A stretch of 64,000 bases of DNA from Solanum dulcamara. Lineage: Eukaryota > Streptophyta > Magnoliopsida > Solanales > Solanaceae. The notes beneath the pieces are model-generated. The model did not search any database, was not told the origin of the DNA, and was given only the letters and a program-made list of their open reading frames with translations. Location of the stretch: NCBI RefSeq assembly GCF_947179165.1, contig NC_077247.1, forward strand, positions 44,374,935 to 44,438,934. The letters run 5' to 3'. The number at the start of each line of letters is the position of its first letter. The first letter of the stretch is position 1. This document shows positions 1 to 10,303 of this stretch, piece by piece. Both the position numbers and the translations under genes were made by a program.

Positions 1-114
1 ACCCAACACTTTGCCTCGAAAATCTCTTCTCAAATCACCTCAAGGAGTTCAAGAACTCAAACAAATGTTGAAAAATATTGAAATGAGAAGAAAGGGGCAT
101 TTTCTGCCCAAAAA

Positions 115-162
115 GTTACTGTTCACGCGTGTTACTGTTCACGCGTGTTACTGTTCACGCGT
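115..162. repeat. Three perfect 16-bp tandem copies
   Basis: The unit GTTACTGTTCACGCGT occurs three times head to tail without a mismatch. It contains the palindrome ACGCGT. The surrounding 1-250 bp is open in one frame, but no conserved protein is recognisable and the stretch resembles the edge of a repeat element cut by the window start. Confidence 0.9.
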
Positions 163-263
163 GTTTTGTACAAATTTACGAAAATCACCCTCAAGGTCAT
201 TACACACAAGAAACTTGATTGACTTGTCGAAGTATATGATTGGTATTCTATAGTACGTATATA

Positions 264-710
264 TTCCTTTCGTCTCAATTTATGTGATGTAATATGACCA
301 GGGGCGTAGGCAGTAAGAGGCCAGAGTGTTCACCCGAACATCCTGAACAAACAAATTACAGCGTATATTTAAATTATTTATTTTGTGTTCATGTACATAT
401 ATTAACTTTTGAACACTAAACATATATTATAGTGTATATTTAGGTCCAGTTATTTTTCCGAACATCCTAAGTGAAAATTTTAGATCCGTCACTGCGTATA
501 ACTTGACATGGAGTTTAAGAAAGAAAGAGAGTTTTTTGAAACTAATGGTCTAAAATAACTTGTAGATTGTGTGAGTATAAATTCATTTTAATAAGGATAA
601 AATAGGCATTTTAAAAGTAAAATATTAATATTAAATATAGAAATGTGTCTTTTTTTACTTAAAAGTGACTAATAAAATGAGAATGGATCATATAAATTGA
701 ACAGAGGAAA
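264..710. mobile_element. Stowaway-like MITE (interrupted)
   Basis: The left end (TTCCTTTCGTCTCAATTTAT) and the right end (ATAAATTGAACAGAGGAA) are degenerate inverted repeats flanked by TA at 262-263 and 711-712, the target preference of Stowaway/Tc1-mariner MITEs. The internal sequence includes the usual ACTTGACATGGAG stretch. A second element (299-494) splits it. It is non-coding. Confidence 0.6.
299..494. mobile_element. hAT-like MITE nested in the Stowaway element
   Basis: The segment begins CAGGGGCGTAGGCAG and ends GATCCGTCACTG. These match the ends of the Solanaceae non-autonomous hAT family with GGCGGAGCCA-type termini. Flanking sequence (TATGAC on the left, TATAAC on the right) may be a decayed target duplication. 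It interrupts the Stowaway motif that would otherwise read ATATGACTTGACATGG. Confidence 0.5.
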
Positions 711-876
711 TATCATGTATATATTTTAAAAGTTAATGCCGGGATCTTATTGGAAATTTTTTAAATACAAAGGGTTTATATGTAACCACAGTATAGTATC
801 TCAATTATTATTAAAATAGTAGTATCTAGATTAATCACGACTTACCAGTCCCTTTCTCTCTTTATATTTTTTCCAC

Positions 877-882
877 TATAAA
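877..882 (+). promoter_or_regulatory. TATA box of the DUF4408/DUF761 gene
   Basis: TATAAA lies 59 bp before the ATG at 941, in a pyrimidine-rich context. It leaves room for a 5' leader of about 30 nt. Confidence 0.55.
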
Positions 883-940
883 TTCCCTCTTCACTTGAAC
901 AAAATCAAATACTAAGTCACTCCACACAAACTCAAAAAAT

Positions 941-1696
941 ATGGCCATGCCTCAACCAAATTTAATAGAAAATCCTATAAAACTCAGCAAATTCAGGAAT
1001 AATAATAATATGAATATTCCTCAAAAAAGAAATTCAAGGTTATCTTTTTGGGCTTTTGTATTTTCAATTTGCATGTATATTTCCATCTTTTATATGTTCA
1101 ATCTCTCCCCATATACACTTGTTAGCACCACCAACTTTTGGTTCTTCATTTCCAACACCCTCATTCTCATCATTGCTGCTGATTTTAATTTTGGCTCTAA
1201 TAATATCTCTTCTTATTCATCAAGTGATCAAGAATATTCACTTCAAGAATATTACATGAGAATTTGTCAAGAAAAAAGTAGTTTTAATAGCACTCCATCA
1301 TTTAATTATACTATTGAGAAAAAGGAAATTATTATTCCTCATGAAGAAGAAAGCATAAAAGACATAGTTCTTGTCGAAAATAACAAAGAAGAAGACGAAG
1401 AAGAAATTATCAACATTATTGATCATAAAAATGAGAAGATGGGTGAAGCCAAATTCTATCCAAGTAATTCAGAATTAAAAGAAATAATACCAGTGGAGAA
1501 AAATGAGAATGATATAAAAAGGATTCAAAGGTCAAAATCAGAGAGATATGATTTACAAGTAAATGGAGATGAAGAAATTAATGATGAATTTTCAGATATG
1601 TCAGTGGAGGAATTGAATAGAAGAGTGGAGGAGTTTATTCAACGATTTAATAGACAAATTAGACTTCAAGCTGCTTCAAGAAACTTCCAAACTTAG
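941..1696 (+). CDS. DUF4408 / DUF761 membrane protein
   Basis: Single exon, 251 aa, starting at the first ATG after a clear TATA box. Residues about 33-54 and 64-80 are hydrophobic and probably membrane-spanning. The segment NLSPYTLVSTTNFWFFISN (54-72) matches the N-terminal DUF4408 signature. Residues 128-200 are rich in Glu, Lys and Asn and look disordered, with an RSKSERYD motif at 198-204. The C-terminus (about 217-243, VEELNRRVEEFIQRFNRQI) is the DUF761 motif. Proteins with this arrangement are a large plant family (cotton-fibre-expressed-like proteins) of unknown biochemical role; some are induced by stress or pathogens. No function is assigned here beyond family membership. Confidence 0.9.
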   Translation: MAMPQPNLIENPIKLSKFRNNNNMNIPQKRNSRLSFWAFVFSICMYISIFYMFNLSPYTLVSTTNFWFFISNTLILIIAADFNFGSNNISSYSSSDQEYSLQEYYMRICQEKSSFNSTPSFNYTIEKKEIIIPHEEESIKDIVLVENNKEEDEEEIINIIDHKNEKMGEAKFYPSNSELKEIIPVEKNENDIKRIQRSKSERYDLQVNGDEEINDEFSDMSVEELNRRVEEFIQRFNRQIRLQAASRNFQT

Positions 1697-3615
1697 GAGA
1701 AATCTACAATTACGTTTATGTATAAAAATAGTACTATGTTTTTTTTCAAGTTGTTGTTGTCGTCTTGTGTTCCCTTTTAATTTTTTTCCCCTCCACTTGT
1801 GGAAGGTGTTGTTTTTAGATCGTACGTAGATTTATCTGATCCAAATATTTACTACGTGGAGCATATATATAATATATAAGTAAACATTCAAACTCGAAGT
1901 TTACCAAATATTTTATATGAGCTTATGTTCCATTTTGTTTTACTTGATAATGAGTATTGTACGTAAAGGCTTTAGACGTATTCGTGAAAGTTTTTTCTCG
2001 ACCTCCAATCAATGGCACATGAGAATCCACACTAAAAAAACAGTTTTTAACGGACAATAAATGCACATTAACAAAGAGTACTAAAGTTTTTATCGAAATT
2101 AGTTAATTGTAATTGAATTCAATATCGCTATATATTTTAGTGGCATTTAACAAAAAATGTTAGAATATAATTGTCACTAGTAATTACTTCCAAAAAAAAT
2201 ATATTTATACTTATGAAATCTTACTTTACATCTCAACACACGTATCGACTTATATATAAGTTGGAAGACAATAGTTTTATATTCAGCCATGATCCATGAA
2301 GTCAGTATATGCATGCTAACATCAAATTGTTAAGTAATTTTTTTGTTTCTAAAAAAGAAAAGGAGTTCAACAAGTAAGTGATATATTTATATATGTCTGC
2401 AATTCGCAATTTGAATTATTCAAACTTATCATTATTATTTTTCTTATTCTATTTAATATAATTAATGATGCCTTGTGGTGTTACATTTGTAACGTGGCTA
2501 TAAAAAACACTATAGATTGCTGAGATACAAGTGTAACGTAACATGGCCATAAAATAATAGCTAAATATGGTTGCAAATAATATTGTGAGATGCAAATGCA
2601 ACGTGGAATAGCGGGGAAAGTATATATCATGTAGAGCAATAATTATTTGAACAACGAAGAAGAATAGTGGGCCAGCACAAGTTATGTTTCCAACAAACTT
2701 TCCATTTTTTTAATTTATAAATTACGTTTATGATTGTAACGGAAGTTGCATATGAAATGTTATTTCATTTTTATCTAAATTATGATAATATGATATGATA
2801 TAAATGCATGTTAATTCTAGAGACACTGTTTCAATTTTTAGAAGCATGAATGCATGCACTAAACTTAACTTAGGCACCGTACTTGAGTTCACTAATTGAG
2901 TATCATTATGTAGAGGGGTGATTGTAGGCCACACACTTGATAGTTCATTTTCTTAGTTATGATAATTTGTATTGTGCTTCAGTCAACAAAATAAAGAGAT
3001 GAGATTGTGAAATAATAGGAAGCATACATTGGGCTTACTTGTCCTTGAAGTTGGTTTAGACTTTAGAGTACACATTGTTGGGCCTCAATAAGAATTTCAA
3101 GATAGAAAAGGGCCATTTTTCAACCAAATCCGTTTGCCAAACTCAGGTTAGGAACCTCGCAATCACACCTGATACCCGCTTTGGTGTTGGAATTAATGCG
3201 TCTTCAATATTATCTCTTAGTTTTTTTAAGAAATCTTATAGGAGTTTGTGATATATGTATCTAGTGAATTGTGATAAATGTATCTAGTTATTTGTGCAAA
3301 GCTTTTGAATTTTGAGTAATATAAATAAAAATGTAATTGATGATTGTAATTGTCTCAAGTGACCTTAAGTAGCCTAATACAACTTGAGCATTCTCTAAAA
3401 AGAAGATTCTATTTCTATTTTTCCTTCATTTAGAAGCCAACTAAGTCCGTATTCGCGTCAGAAAATTACACATTTGGGAGTAAATTAAAATGTTCTCTAA
3501 CAAAAGCGACTCTGAATATGTATTCAGAGACTCAAAGCGCGACCTTTACTTAAAGGATTATTACTCCACAACAATCTTATTGATCGTAATCATATCATGT
3601 TCCCATGGTAAATTA
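1697..3615. other. Intergenic DNA without recognisable genes
   Basis: AT-rich sequence after the DUF761 gene. The 3' untranslated region probably occupies the first 200-300 bp. No coding region, tRNA or complete transposon was recognised. Confidence 0.6.
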
Positions 3616-3617
3616 TA

Positions 3618-4016
3618 CTCCCTCTATTATATATTAGTTGAATTTCTAAGGTAATGTACACATATTAAGAAAAATATTCAAGGACAAAATTTGAACCTTA
3701 TTTTCCTCTATTACACCTTTTGTTTAATCAGCATCATAAAGATGATTAAATGTGAAATCATAAATATAAGTAGTCCTTTATTGGAGTATAACTTTGTAAG
3801 TAGTGTAGTTTACTCCTAGGAAATTACAAAATTCCATTAATGGAAAGGGTAAAAATGAAAAAAGTTTTAAATATTTCTTTTACATTTTGAACAATTCAAC
3901 TATTAAAAAAAGGGCAGTCCGGTGCACTAAAGCTCCCGCTATGCGCAGGGTCCGGGGACTATTATAAACAATAAAAAAAGTTTTAGAAATTCATTTAATA
4001 TAGAACAGAGAGAGAG
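3618..4016. mobile_element. Stowaway MITE carrying a SINE insertion
   Basis: Left terminus CTCCCTCTATTATATATTAG and right terminus TTTAATATAGAACAGAGAGA are degenerate inverted repeats, with TA on both outer sides (3616-3617 and 4017-4018). Inside, at 3906-3957, sits a separate GC-richer insertion bounded by a 7-bp duplication. It is non-coding. Confidence 0.65.
3906..3957 (-). mobile_element. 5'-truncated SINE tail (Au-like)
   Basis: Read on the minus strand, the segment is the 3' end of a common angiosperm SINE: the core GCGCATAGCGGGAGCTTTAG, then GTGCACCGGACTGCCC, then a short T run. The flanks ACTATTA (3899-3905) and ACTATTA (3958-3964) form a perfect 7-bp target duplication. The tRNA-derived head is missing, as expected for incomplete reverse transcription. 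Assignment to the Au family is from memory of its 3' end. Confidence 0.6.
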
Positions 4017-5098
4017 TAAAAGTTAGCAACAAACACTTAGGTACGAATGAAACACTTCAATTTCCAATCAACACTGGTCCTACATGCATGTTTTCCATTC
4101 CATCCTATTGTTTCATGTTAATATAGTGCCTACAACTTCAAAATTCGCGTTGGATAGGCCTACTAAAGAGATGAACAGATCTCTAGTTAGGCTTATTAAA
4201 AGGATAGCTAGAGAAGTTCCTATTTAAGAAGTTGTCAACTATCATGACTCTGAATTTAAAATTTCTTATAAGTGAAGAAATTTTAATTATATCATCACAT
4301 TATTTCATGGTCTACATCACCAAAATCCGTGTTGGGTAGGCCTACTTACTAAAGGGATAGAGAAGTCTCTTGGTACGCCAACTAAAGGAATAGAAGATAG
4401 ATTTCCATAAAAAAAAAAGTTCAAAATAAGAAGTCGCCGACTATGAGGACTCGACCATCGACCCCAAAACCTTTTAGAAAGGAATGAAGAATCTTGCCAA
4501 TCTTAATCGCATCGTTTATAATGGTAAAACAAGGCCTACATCACCAAATATTCACCATAGGGCATTACAAAGATTGACAAGTCTCTTACAACTTGTACGT
4601 TTGGATGGTTGGTATGTATTGTATTGTGTTGTATTGTTAATTTAATTATAGTAATAATTATATTGATTATTACTTAAGTTTTGTTGTATTATATCGTTCT
4701 TTCCTACGCTGACACATAATAGAGAGAGTACTCCCCCCAAAAAAGTGAATGAAGGATCCCACTAAATTAAATTAGGTCTATAAATTTAAAAAATTGTGAG
4801 AATTCTTGACCTCTCTCAATTCGATAACTTGCATCCTTACTAGTAAAAAAAGGGACCAAGAAGGCATTTTGGTAGGCAAGTCATGCATCACACATAAGGA
4901 AGACGCTGAAAGACTTACAATGAATTTGTTTGTTTCAAAATCATGATTGTGTAATGACAAAAAATTACTTCTATGTAACAACTGATTTGATGATCGCGTT
5001 AGTTCTTTTATTTTATAAATTCTATAAATATTTTACCCCGTACACATTATTGATGTGTGACAATATATAAAAATTCATTAAAATAATATAATATACTT

Positions 5099-5364
5099 CC
5101 TCCGTTTTTTTTTACTTGTCAAATTTTGACTTGACACACCTATTAAGAAAACAATGATTGGTATAGTGAGGTTACCATTTTATCCCTATTAATTGATAGC
5201 GTTTTAAATATATTTATTTATTATATTTTTCAAAGACATTAACTCAATATTAATAAATTGAGGATATAATAAAAAGAAAAAAATTATTCGTTCTTGTTTG
5301 TCAAATTTAATAAGTAAAAAGATAAAATTAAATTAGAAAATATTTGACAAATAAATAAAAACGA
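5099..5364. mobile_element. Stowaway-like MITE upstream of the F-box gene
   Basis: The left end CTTCCTCCGTTTTTTTTTAC plus TTGTCAAATTTTGAC is mirrored near the right end by ATTTGACAAATAAATAAAAACGA. The internal ACACACCTATTAAGAAAACA is typical of the family. The right terminus is degraded, so the end coordinate is approximate. The right edge lies about 290 bp before the F-box start codon. Confidence 0.5.
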
Positions 5365-5654
5365 ATTATTCGATTTTATTTGTCAACTATACTAAAAAAA
5401 TATTTTTTAAGTTTTACCACCAACATTAATGACATATATGAGATGTTAAATGTATGAAAAGTCCCACAGAGAGACAGAAGAGACCCACACAGTTGCACAT
5501 CTCAAAAATCTGTCACAAATCACACTTACACAGACTGTATGGATATGAGTGGTATATACAAGGACCGCATTTCTTCTCTCCTTTGTCTTCTCCGTTAGAT
5601 CCATAAACTCCTTTCCTCCCTCCCTTCTGTTTGAGGTCAGATCTGAGTAGAAAC

Positions 5655-6755
5655 ATGATCTACCCAGAACCCATTGACCACTTCGATCGATTACCCGACT
5701 CAATTCTCCTATTCATCTTAAACAACATTGGAGATGTCAAGGCTTTGGGTCGTTGCTCTCTCGTTTCAAGAAGGTTCCATTCCTTAGTTCCTCAAGTTGA
5801 CAACGTTCTTGTTCGCGTCGATTGTGTTATATCCGATGATGATTCTTCTTCTACCTCTTCTTCTTCTTCTTCTTCTGATAAGTCCAGGCACCCCATCTCC
5901 TCCCTTTTTCGTCTCGTCTTCTCTGGTCTTCTCAAACCCTTTCAATCTATCACTCAATTCATCTCCATTTCACCTCGACGTGCTTCTTCTTCTTCCTCAG
6001 ATGTCGTTGATGGTGATGATTTTGATAAGAACTCCGTGACCCATCACTCCCCTACTCAAGTTCTTAAGAATTTTAACGAGATTAAGTTTCTTAGAATTGA
6101 ATTGCCTAGTGGTGAGCTCGGGATAGACGAGGGTGTGTTGTTGAAATGGAGAGCTGATTTTGGATCAACCCTCGATAGTTGTATTATACTTGGTGCCTCT
6201 TCAGTGATTCAACCTGTAACTAGTACCGCTGCTTGTAGTCTTCCGATCATTGATGGAATTGGAGAAAACGATAATGGGAGCATACCCGATTCGTTTTACA
6301 CGAATGGGGGATTGAAGCTGCGGGTGGTGTGGACTATTAGTTCCTTAATTGCAGCTTCCGCAAGGCACTATCTGCTGCAGCCCATAATCGCGGAGCACAA
6401 AACTCTGGATAGTTTGGTTTTGGCAGATGCAGATGGGCAAGGAGTGCTGTGTATGAACAAAGAGCAACTGGAGGAGCTGAGAGTGAAGCCTCTCTCAGCT
6501 TCATCGGCCTCCAAAAGGACTTTGGTTCCGGCACTCAATATGCGGTTGTGGTATGCCGCACATTTAGAATTACCTGATGGTACAGTGATCAAAGGAGCAA
6601 CTTTGGTGGCAATTAGGCCGAGTGAGCAGCCCAAGAAAGAGGTAGTTGGGGCAGATGGGAATTGGGTGGCAGCTGCATTTAAGGAGCCTTATGGGACAGC
6701 TGCTAGGATGTTGGTGAAAAGAAGGACTTACTGTCTGGAGATGAACTCATTTTGA
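5655..6755 (+). CDS. F-box protein (At1g30200/At5g46170-like)
   Basis: Single exon, 366 aa. The ATG at 5655 is chosen because the frame upstream has no earlier ATG. Residues 9-52 (HFDRLPDSILLFILNNIGD, then the conserved CSLVSRRFHSLVP) are an F-box, which binds SKP1 in SCF ubiquitin ligases. A low-complexity Asp/Ser run follows (about 60-76). The rest contains conserved blocks of a plant F-box subfamily without Kelch or LRR repeats, such as KFLRIELPSGELG and WRADFGSTLDSCIILGA. The C-terminal part (WVAAAFKEPYGTAARMLVKR) is also conserved. The protein presumably selects substrates for ubiquitination, but the target is unknown. Length fits the family. Confidence 0.9.
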   Translation: MIYPEPIDHFDRLPDSILLFILNNIGDVKALGRCSLVSRRFHSLVPQVDNVLVRVDCVISDDDSSSTSSSSSSSDKSRHPISSLFRLVFSGLLKPFQSITQFISISPRRASSSSSDVVDGDDFDKNSVTHHSPTQVLKNFNEIKFLRIELPSGELGIDEGVLLKWRADFGSTLDSCIILGASSVIQPVTSTAACSLPIIDGIGENDNGSIPDSFYTNGGLKLRVVWTISSLIAASARHYLLQPIIAEHKTLDSLVLADADGQGVLCMNKEQLEELRVKPLSASSASKRTLVPALNMRLWYAAHLELPDGTVIKGATLVAIRPSEQPKKEVVGADGNWVAAAFKEPYGTAARMLVKRRTYCLEMNSF

Positions 6756-6802
6756 CTATGGAATTAATGCTGTTTGGATAGCTTCGTGGATGCATTTCTG
6801 AG

Positions 6803-7415
6803 GTAACATAATCTGCTGCTGCAAGTAATACATTCTTAATTTTTCGTCTTATATATCTGTGATTGCATCTTACTATGTGCTAATGCAAGGAGATAACTTC
6901 TTGAATGACTTTAAAGTTTATATCCGTCTTTGTTTGTGAGCAGTTTTTTGTTGCTAAATGCAAACAATTTGGCTGCATTTTAATAATGGTTTGGATTCAT
7001 CAGAATGTTGCCACTATTTCGAGTTCTTTTATTTCCTAGTCTTTTTGTTCTGCTCATTTATATACACCTAAAACACCACAGAAAGCATTTTTCTATTTGA
7101 TAAAGAGAAAGAGCTGGAATTACATATTTGGCTGCATTCGAATCCTGGACTTACAGAGCAGCAGTTCTATTTCAAGCTGTGTTGTTTCTCTATATAAAGG
7201 TGGCAATGAATGAGTTCTAACTGAAAATACATTTCTTGATTATCCAATGTTGGGTCCGTGATTGAGTGTTGAATGATTGTCTGTTAGATCATTCACTAGG
7301 AATTCCTTTTGGCCTTGATCTTTTGTCTGTTCACGATTTTGTTAAAATTATACTCCATATAATATGTCAACAATTCTAGTTTCATATGTGCATATGTTGA
7401 TTTTCTATTTTTCAG
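6803..7415 (+). other. Probable intron in the F-box gene 3' UTR
   Basis: After the stop codon the sequence CTGAG is followed by GTAACA (donor at 6803). A pyrimidine-rich tract ends in TTTTTCAG at 7415. The transcript would then continue to about 7.8 kb, where AATAA-type signals occur. This is inferred from splice-site patterns only. Confidence 0.45.
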
Positions 7416-8619
7416 GGAAGAAGTTGGATCAAACTAATACTTGAAAGCAGAGGAAAAGGCTAAAAGCACGATTCTAGTATGAGCTATGCTAGCTTACCCT
7501 GAATTAAGGCAGCATTGCTTCTGGAGATAAAATACGATGCAGTCATTGATGAGCTTTGGATCAGCCAGTGTCACTTTGGAAAGATGGAGGATAGGCATCT
7601 GTTTTTGTTATAATTTTGAGCGTGTGCTTCTATGAGTGCACAAATTGCCTCTGGAAGATGTTATGAGAGCTTTGTGCCTTTGACTTTGTAGCCACACTCA
7701 TTTGATAGTTACCCTCTCTGTGAATATTGTAGTTATGCATAATGTTATGTGATGTCGTGTACCTTAAGGTTCATGAATAACCAAATGTGCGTTCTTGCTG
7801 CATCTTTTTTATTAGTTGATCTACTTGTTGAATTTGCAGCTGGCTCTAGGTAAATCAGTAAATAAACGTTGTCATGCTTTTCAATTTTTAGCTGCTGGAG
7901 CTGTTAGCAGCTTACGTTAATTGATATGATTGCCAGGGTCAATTCAGCTGATCTTTGCAGGATATAAATAATGGTAAGAGATACCAATCCACATACACTC
8001 AACACATCCTAGAGCCCACTTTGTGATACTATTCTGGATATGTTATTGTTGTAATTATGGTGTTGGGCTGCTTGTGCATGCCTCAAGTATAATACAAATC
8101 TTTATTTAGTTGGATCTTGTTAAATGTAGATAAGGTGGTGGACCTTAACTGTGCTGTCAATTGCACCATACAGTCCGCTGCAGGGAATTGGCCATGTCAA
8201 GTTAATGAGCCAATGTGTTGGATACCCTTTTAAACTATCCCATGTGCATTGTGGAAGTTAACAGATTTTCTAGTTAAATATCACACACAAGTTTTTGATT
8301 TATTCAGTATTATTTCCTTGAAATGACAAATCATAATGGAGTATGTGTTGTTGCTTTCCACTCTGCCCACCCCAACACAGTTTCTGGAAATGGTGAGAAT
8401 TTTAATCATATCTCAAAAGATGGAGTTAGAACTTAGAAGTAAATCAGGTTGCGTTTACGGTATAGACGTCTTTTATCTCCAAGAAACTTTTATATCCTCT
8501 TGAGCAAAGGTGACTTCTATAATTAAATTTAGTGTAACTTACATAAATCACATAGTGTAAGTAGCAAATTGCATTTTATCTCTACCCTTTATCAATTTAC
8601 AAAAATCCCTTAAAATTTA

Positions 8620-8915
8620 TCTCATCCGGATACATAATAGTCACCCGGATACATAAATTCTAATACATTTGGATATATTAATTAACAAATCAGTTGAGCT
8701 AAAAAAGGAAAAGAGAATAGCAATTATCCGGATACATTGATTTGGAAAATAGTTCGTCCGGATACATTAATTTGGACAAAGAGATTAGCAATTATGTATT
8801 CGAAAAAATTAATCCGGATACATTAATTCAGAAAAATAGTCCATCCGGATATATCCTGTGGTATTCGGGTACATTAATTCGGATAAGAGAGTAGCAATTA
8901 TGTATCTGGAAAAAA
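8620..8915. repeat. Array of CCGGATACAT motifs
   Basis: At least six copies of CCGGATACAT or close variants occur here, near 8625, 8645, 8728, 8756, 8813 and 8844. The longer motif GAGAATAGCAATTAT recurs near 8712, 8791 and 8888, giving an imperfect unit of about 80-100 bp. It lies just beyond the 3' end of the CLD1 gene and has no coding potential. It is probably the inside of a degenerate transposon. Confidence 0.75.
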
Positions 8916-9126
8916 GGGTTTTAGATGTAAAAGAAGGAATTTTTGAAATATTTTGAAATGATAGGAAATATTTGAAGATATGATAAATAAAGTAGTGTAT
9001 ATAGGTAATGTTTCCTCAAATATATTCTTTGTAACATGATATACAAATCAATATTTTCTATACATGAAAATCAATCAAAGTATAACATACACTTTTGAAC
9101 TCATCTAAACAGAAGGATTAGGATAA

Positions 9127-10278
9127 TCATGTAACAATGTTTTCTGCCACTGGCAAATGGCTTAGCCAAGGAAGTAGCTTTCCATGGACAAGATCAGGTC
9201 TGTCATCATGAGGGCAATGTCCCACACCTTCCAAAAGAAATAGACTCACATTTGGTTTTTGAGAAGGTAAGGATGAGAAGTATCTACCAACAGGACCATC
9301 AATTGGAGTAAATGGATCTTGATCACCCCATAACACAAGTATAGGCAATGTCATTTTTGGGATCAACTGCACTGGGTTTGGCCCTGGTGGACCTGTCACA
9401 ATAGACACAAAAGCATCAAGCGCACCTTCAGCATCTGCTGGTGTCTGAATAATGTCCACCAGATCTTCGTCCACAGACTCCTTATTCCCATAGACAGACA
9501 ACAAGATATTCTTTAGATTTTCTCTCTGTTTGACCCGATTAAAGATTGCAGAAGCTACTGATTTTTGGTTCAATAAGAAGTCAACAAGCCAGAGTAGAGG
9601 CGACAGCAACTTAATCCTCCAATCGTCAACAATTGCCTTGTTATTCATGCCTCCAGCACAGTTCAACAAAACAAGCCCTTGAATGGATGTTTGAGAAGGA
9701 TCTGCAGCAGCTATTACACAAGCAAGGCTTCCGACAGAGTTCCCTACCAGTACGGTTGGGCTTTGAATAACTTCGTTCACGAAATCTAATATTAACTGAG
9801 CCCAAGTTTCCATGTTATATGCAAATCCTTCTGGCTTGTCAGAAGCGCCAAAACCAAGGAGGTCAATAGCATAAACTGTGTAACTTTGAGCAAGTGTCGC
9901 AATGTTCCTGCGCCAATGGGCAACAGAGGCACCAAAACCATGAACTAGGAGAAGAGAAGGGCTAGAAGGGTGGTTGTTGCCCCCTTGATAACTCAAGTAA
10001 TTTATGTTGTAACCTCTCCATACCCAAGTTTTGCACATTGTCTTAATCTCATTCACCTCAAGAGGTAACGGTTCTTCCTCCTTTGAAACAATGGGGGATG
10101 TAGAGGCGGCAGAGCATTTGATGCTGCTAATAGTGATACAGCTGGACTTGCTGTGACTACTTTGAAGACCAATGTTTAAACTGATGATGGAGTTGCATTG
10201 TTTCTTTAAGTTCCTGGAGGCAGCAAATGGTGATGATGGTAGTAAAACAAAGGGAGAAGCACGAACAGCGACAACCAT
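9127..10278 (-). CDS. CLD1: Chlorophyll dephytylase 1-like alpha/beta hydrolase
   Basis: Uninterrupted 383-aa reading frame. Residues 1-55 are rich in Ser and poor in acidic residues, as in a chloroplast transit peptide. The hydrolase core shows the oxyanion-hole motif LLLVHGFGASVAHWRRNI (109-126) and the nucleophile elbow VGNSVGS with Ser181. The acid is probably Asp321 in LWGDQDPF, and the base His354 in GVGHCPHDDRP. These blocks and the length match Arabidopsis CLD1 (At5g38520), a thylakoid enzyme that removes phytol from chlorophyll a to give chlorophyllide during chlorophyll salvage in photosystem II repair. A weaker alternative is another plastid hydrolase of the pheophytinase relatives. 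The sequence TTCCTTGCAG ends 25 nt upstream of the ATG, suggesting a 5' UTR intron. Confidence 0.88.
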   Translation of the reverse strand: MVVAVRASPFVLLPSSPFAASRNLKKQCNSIISLNIGLQSSHSKSSCITISSIKCSAASTSPIVSKEEEPLPLEVNEIKTMCKTWVWRGYNINYLSYQGGNNHPSSPSLLLVHGFGASVAHWRRNIATLAQSYTVYAIDLLGFGASDKPEGFAYNMETWAQLILDFVNEVIQSPTVLVGNSVGSLACVIAAADPSQTSIQGLVLLNCAGGMNNKAIVDDWRIKLLSPLLWLVDFLLNQKSVASAIFNRVKQRENLKNILLSVYGNKESVDEDLVDIIQTPADAEGALDAFVSIVTGPPGPNPVQLIPKMTLPILVLWGDQDPFTPIDGPVGRYFSSLPSQKPNVSLFLLEGVGHCPHDDRPDLVHGKLLPWLSHLPVAENIVT

Positions 10279-10303
10279 TGCTTTCCCTGGTCTTCTAAAG
10301 CTT

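Noticed and set aside
5631..5654. Eight extra N-terminal codons for the F-box protein
   Set aside because: The frame would start at TTG, not ATG; the ATG at 5655 is the first possible start and leads directly into the F-box.
6337..6634. Minus-strand ORFs opposite the F-box gene
   Set aside because: They overlap a well-supported coding region and have no conserved motif.
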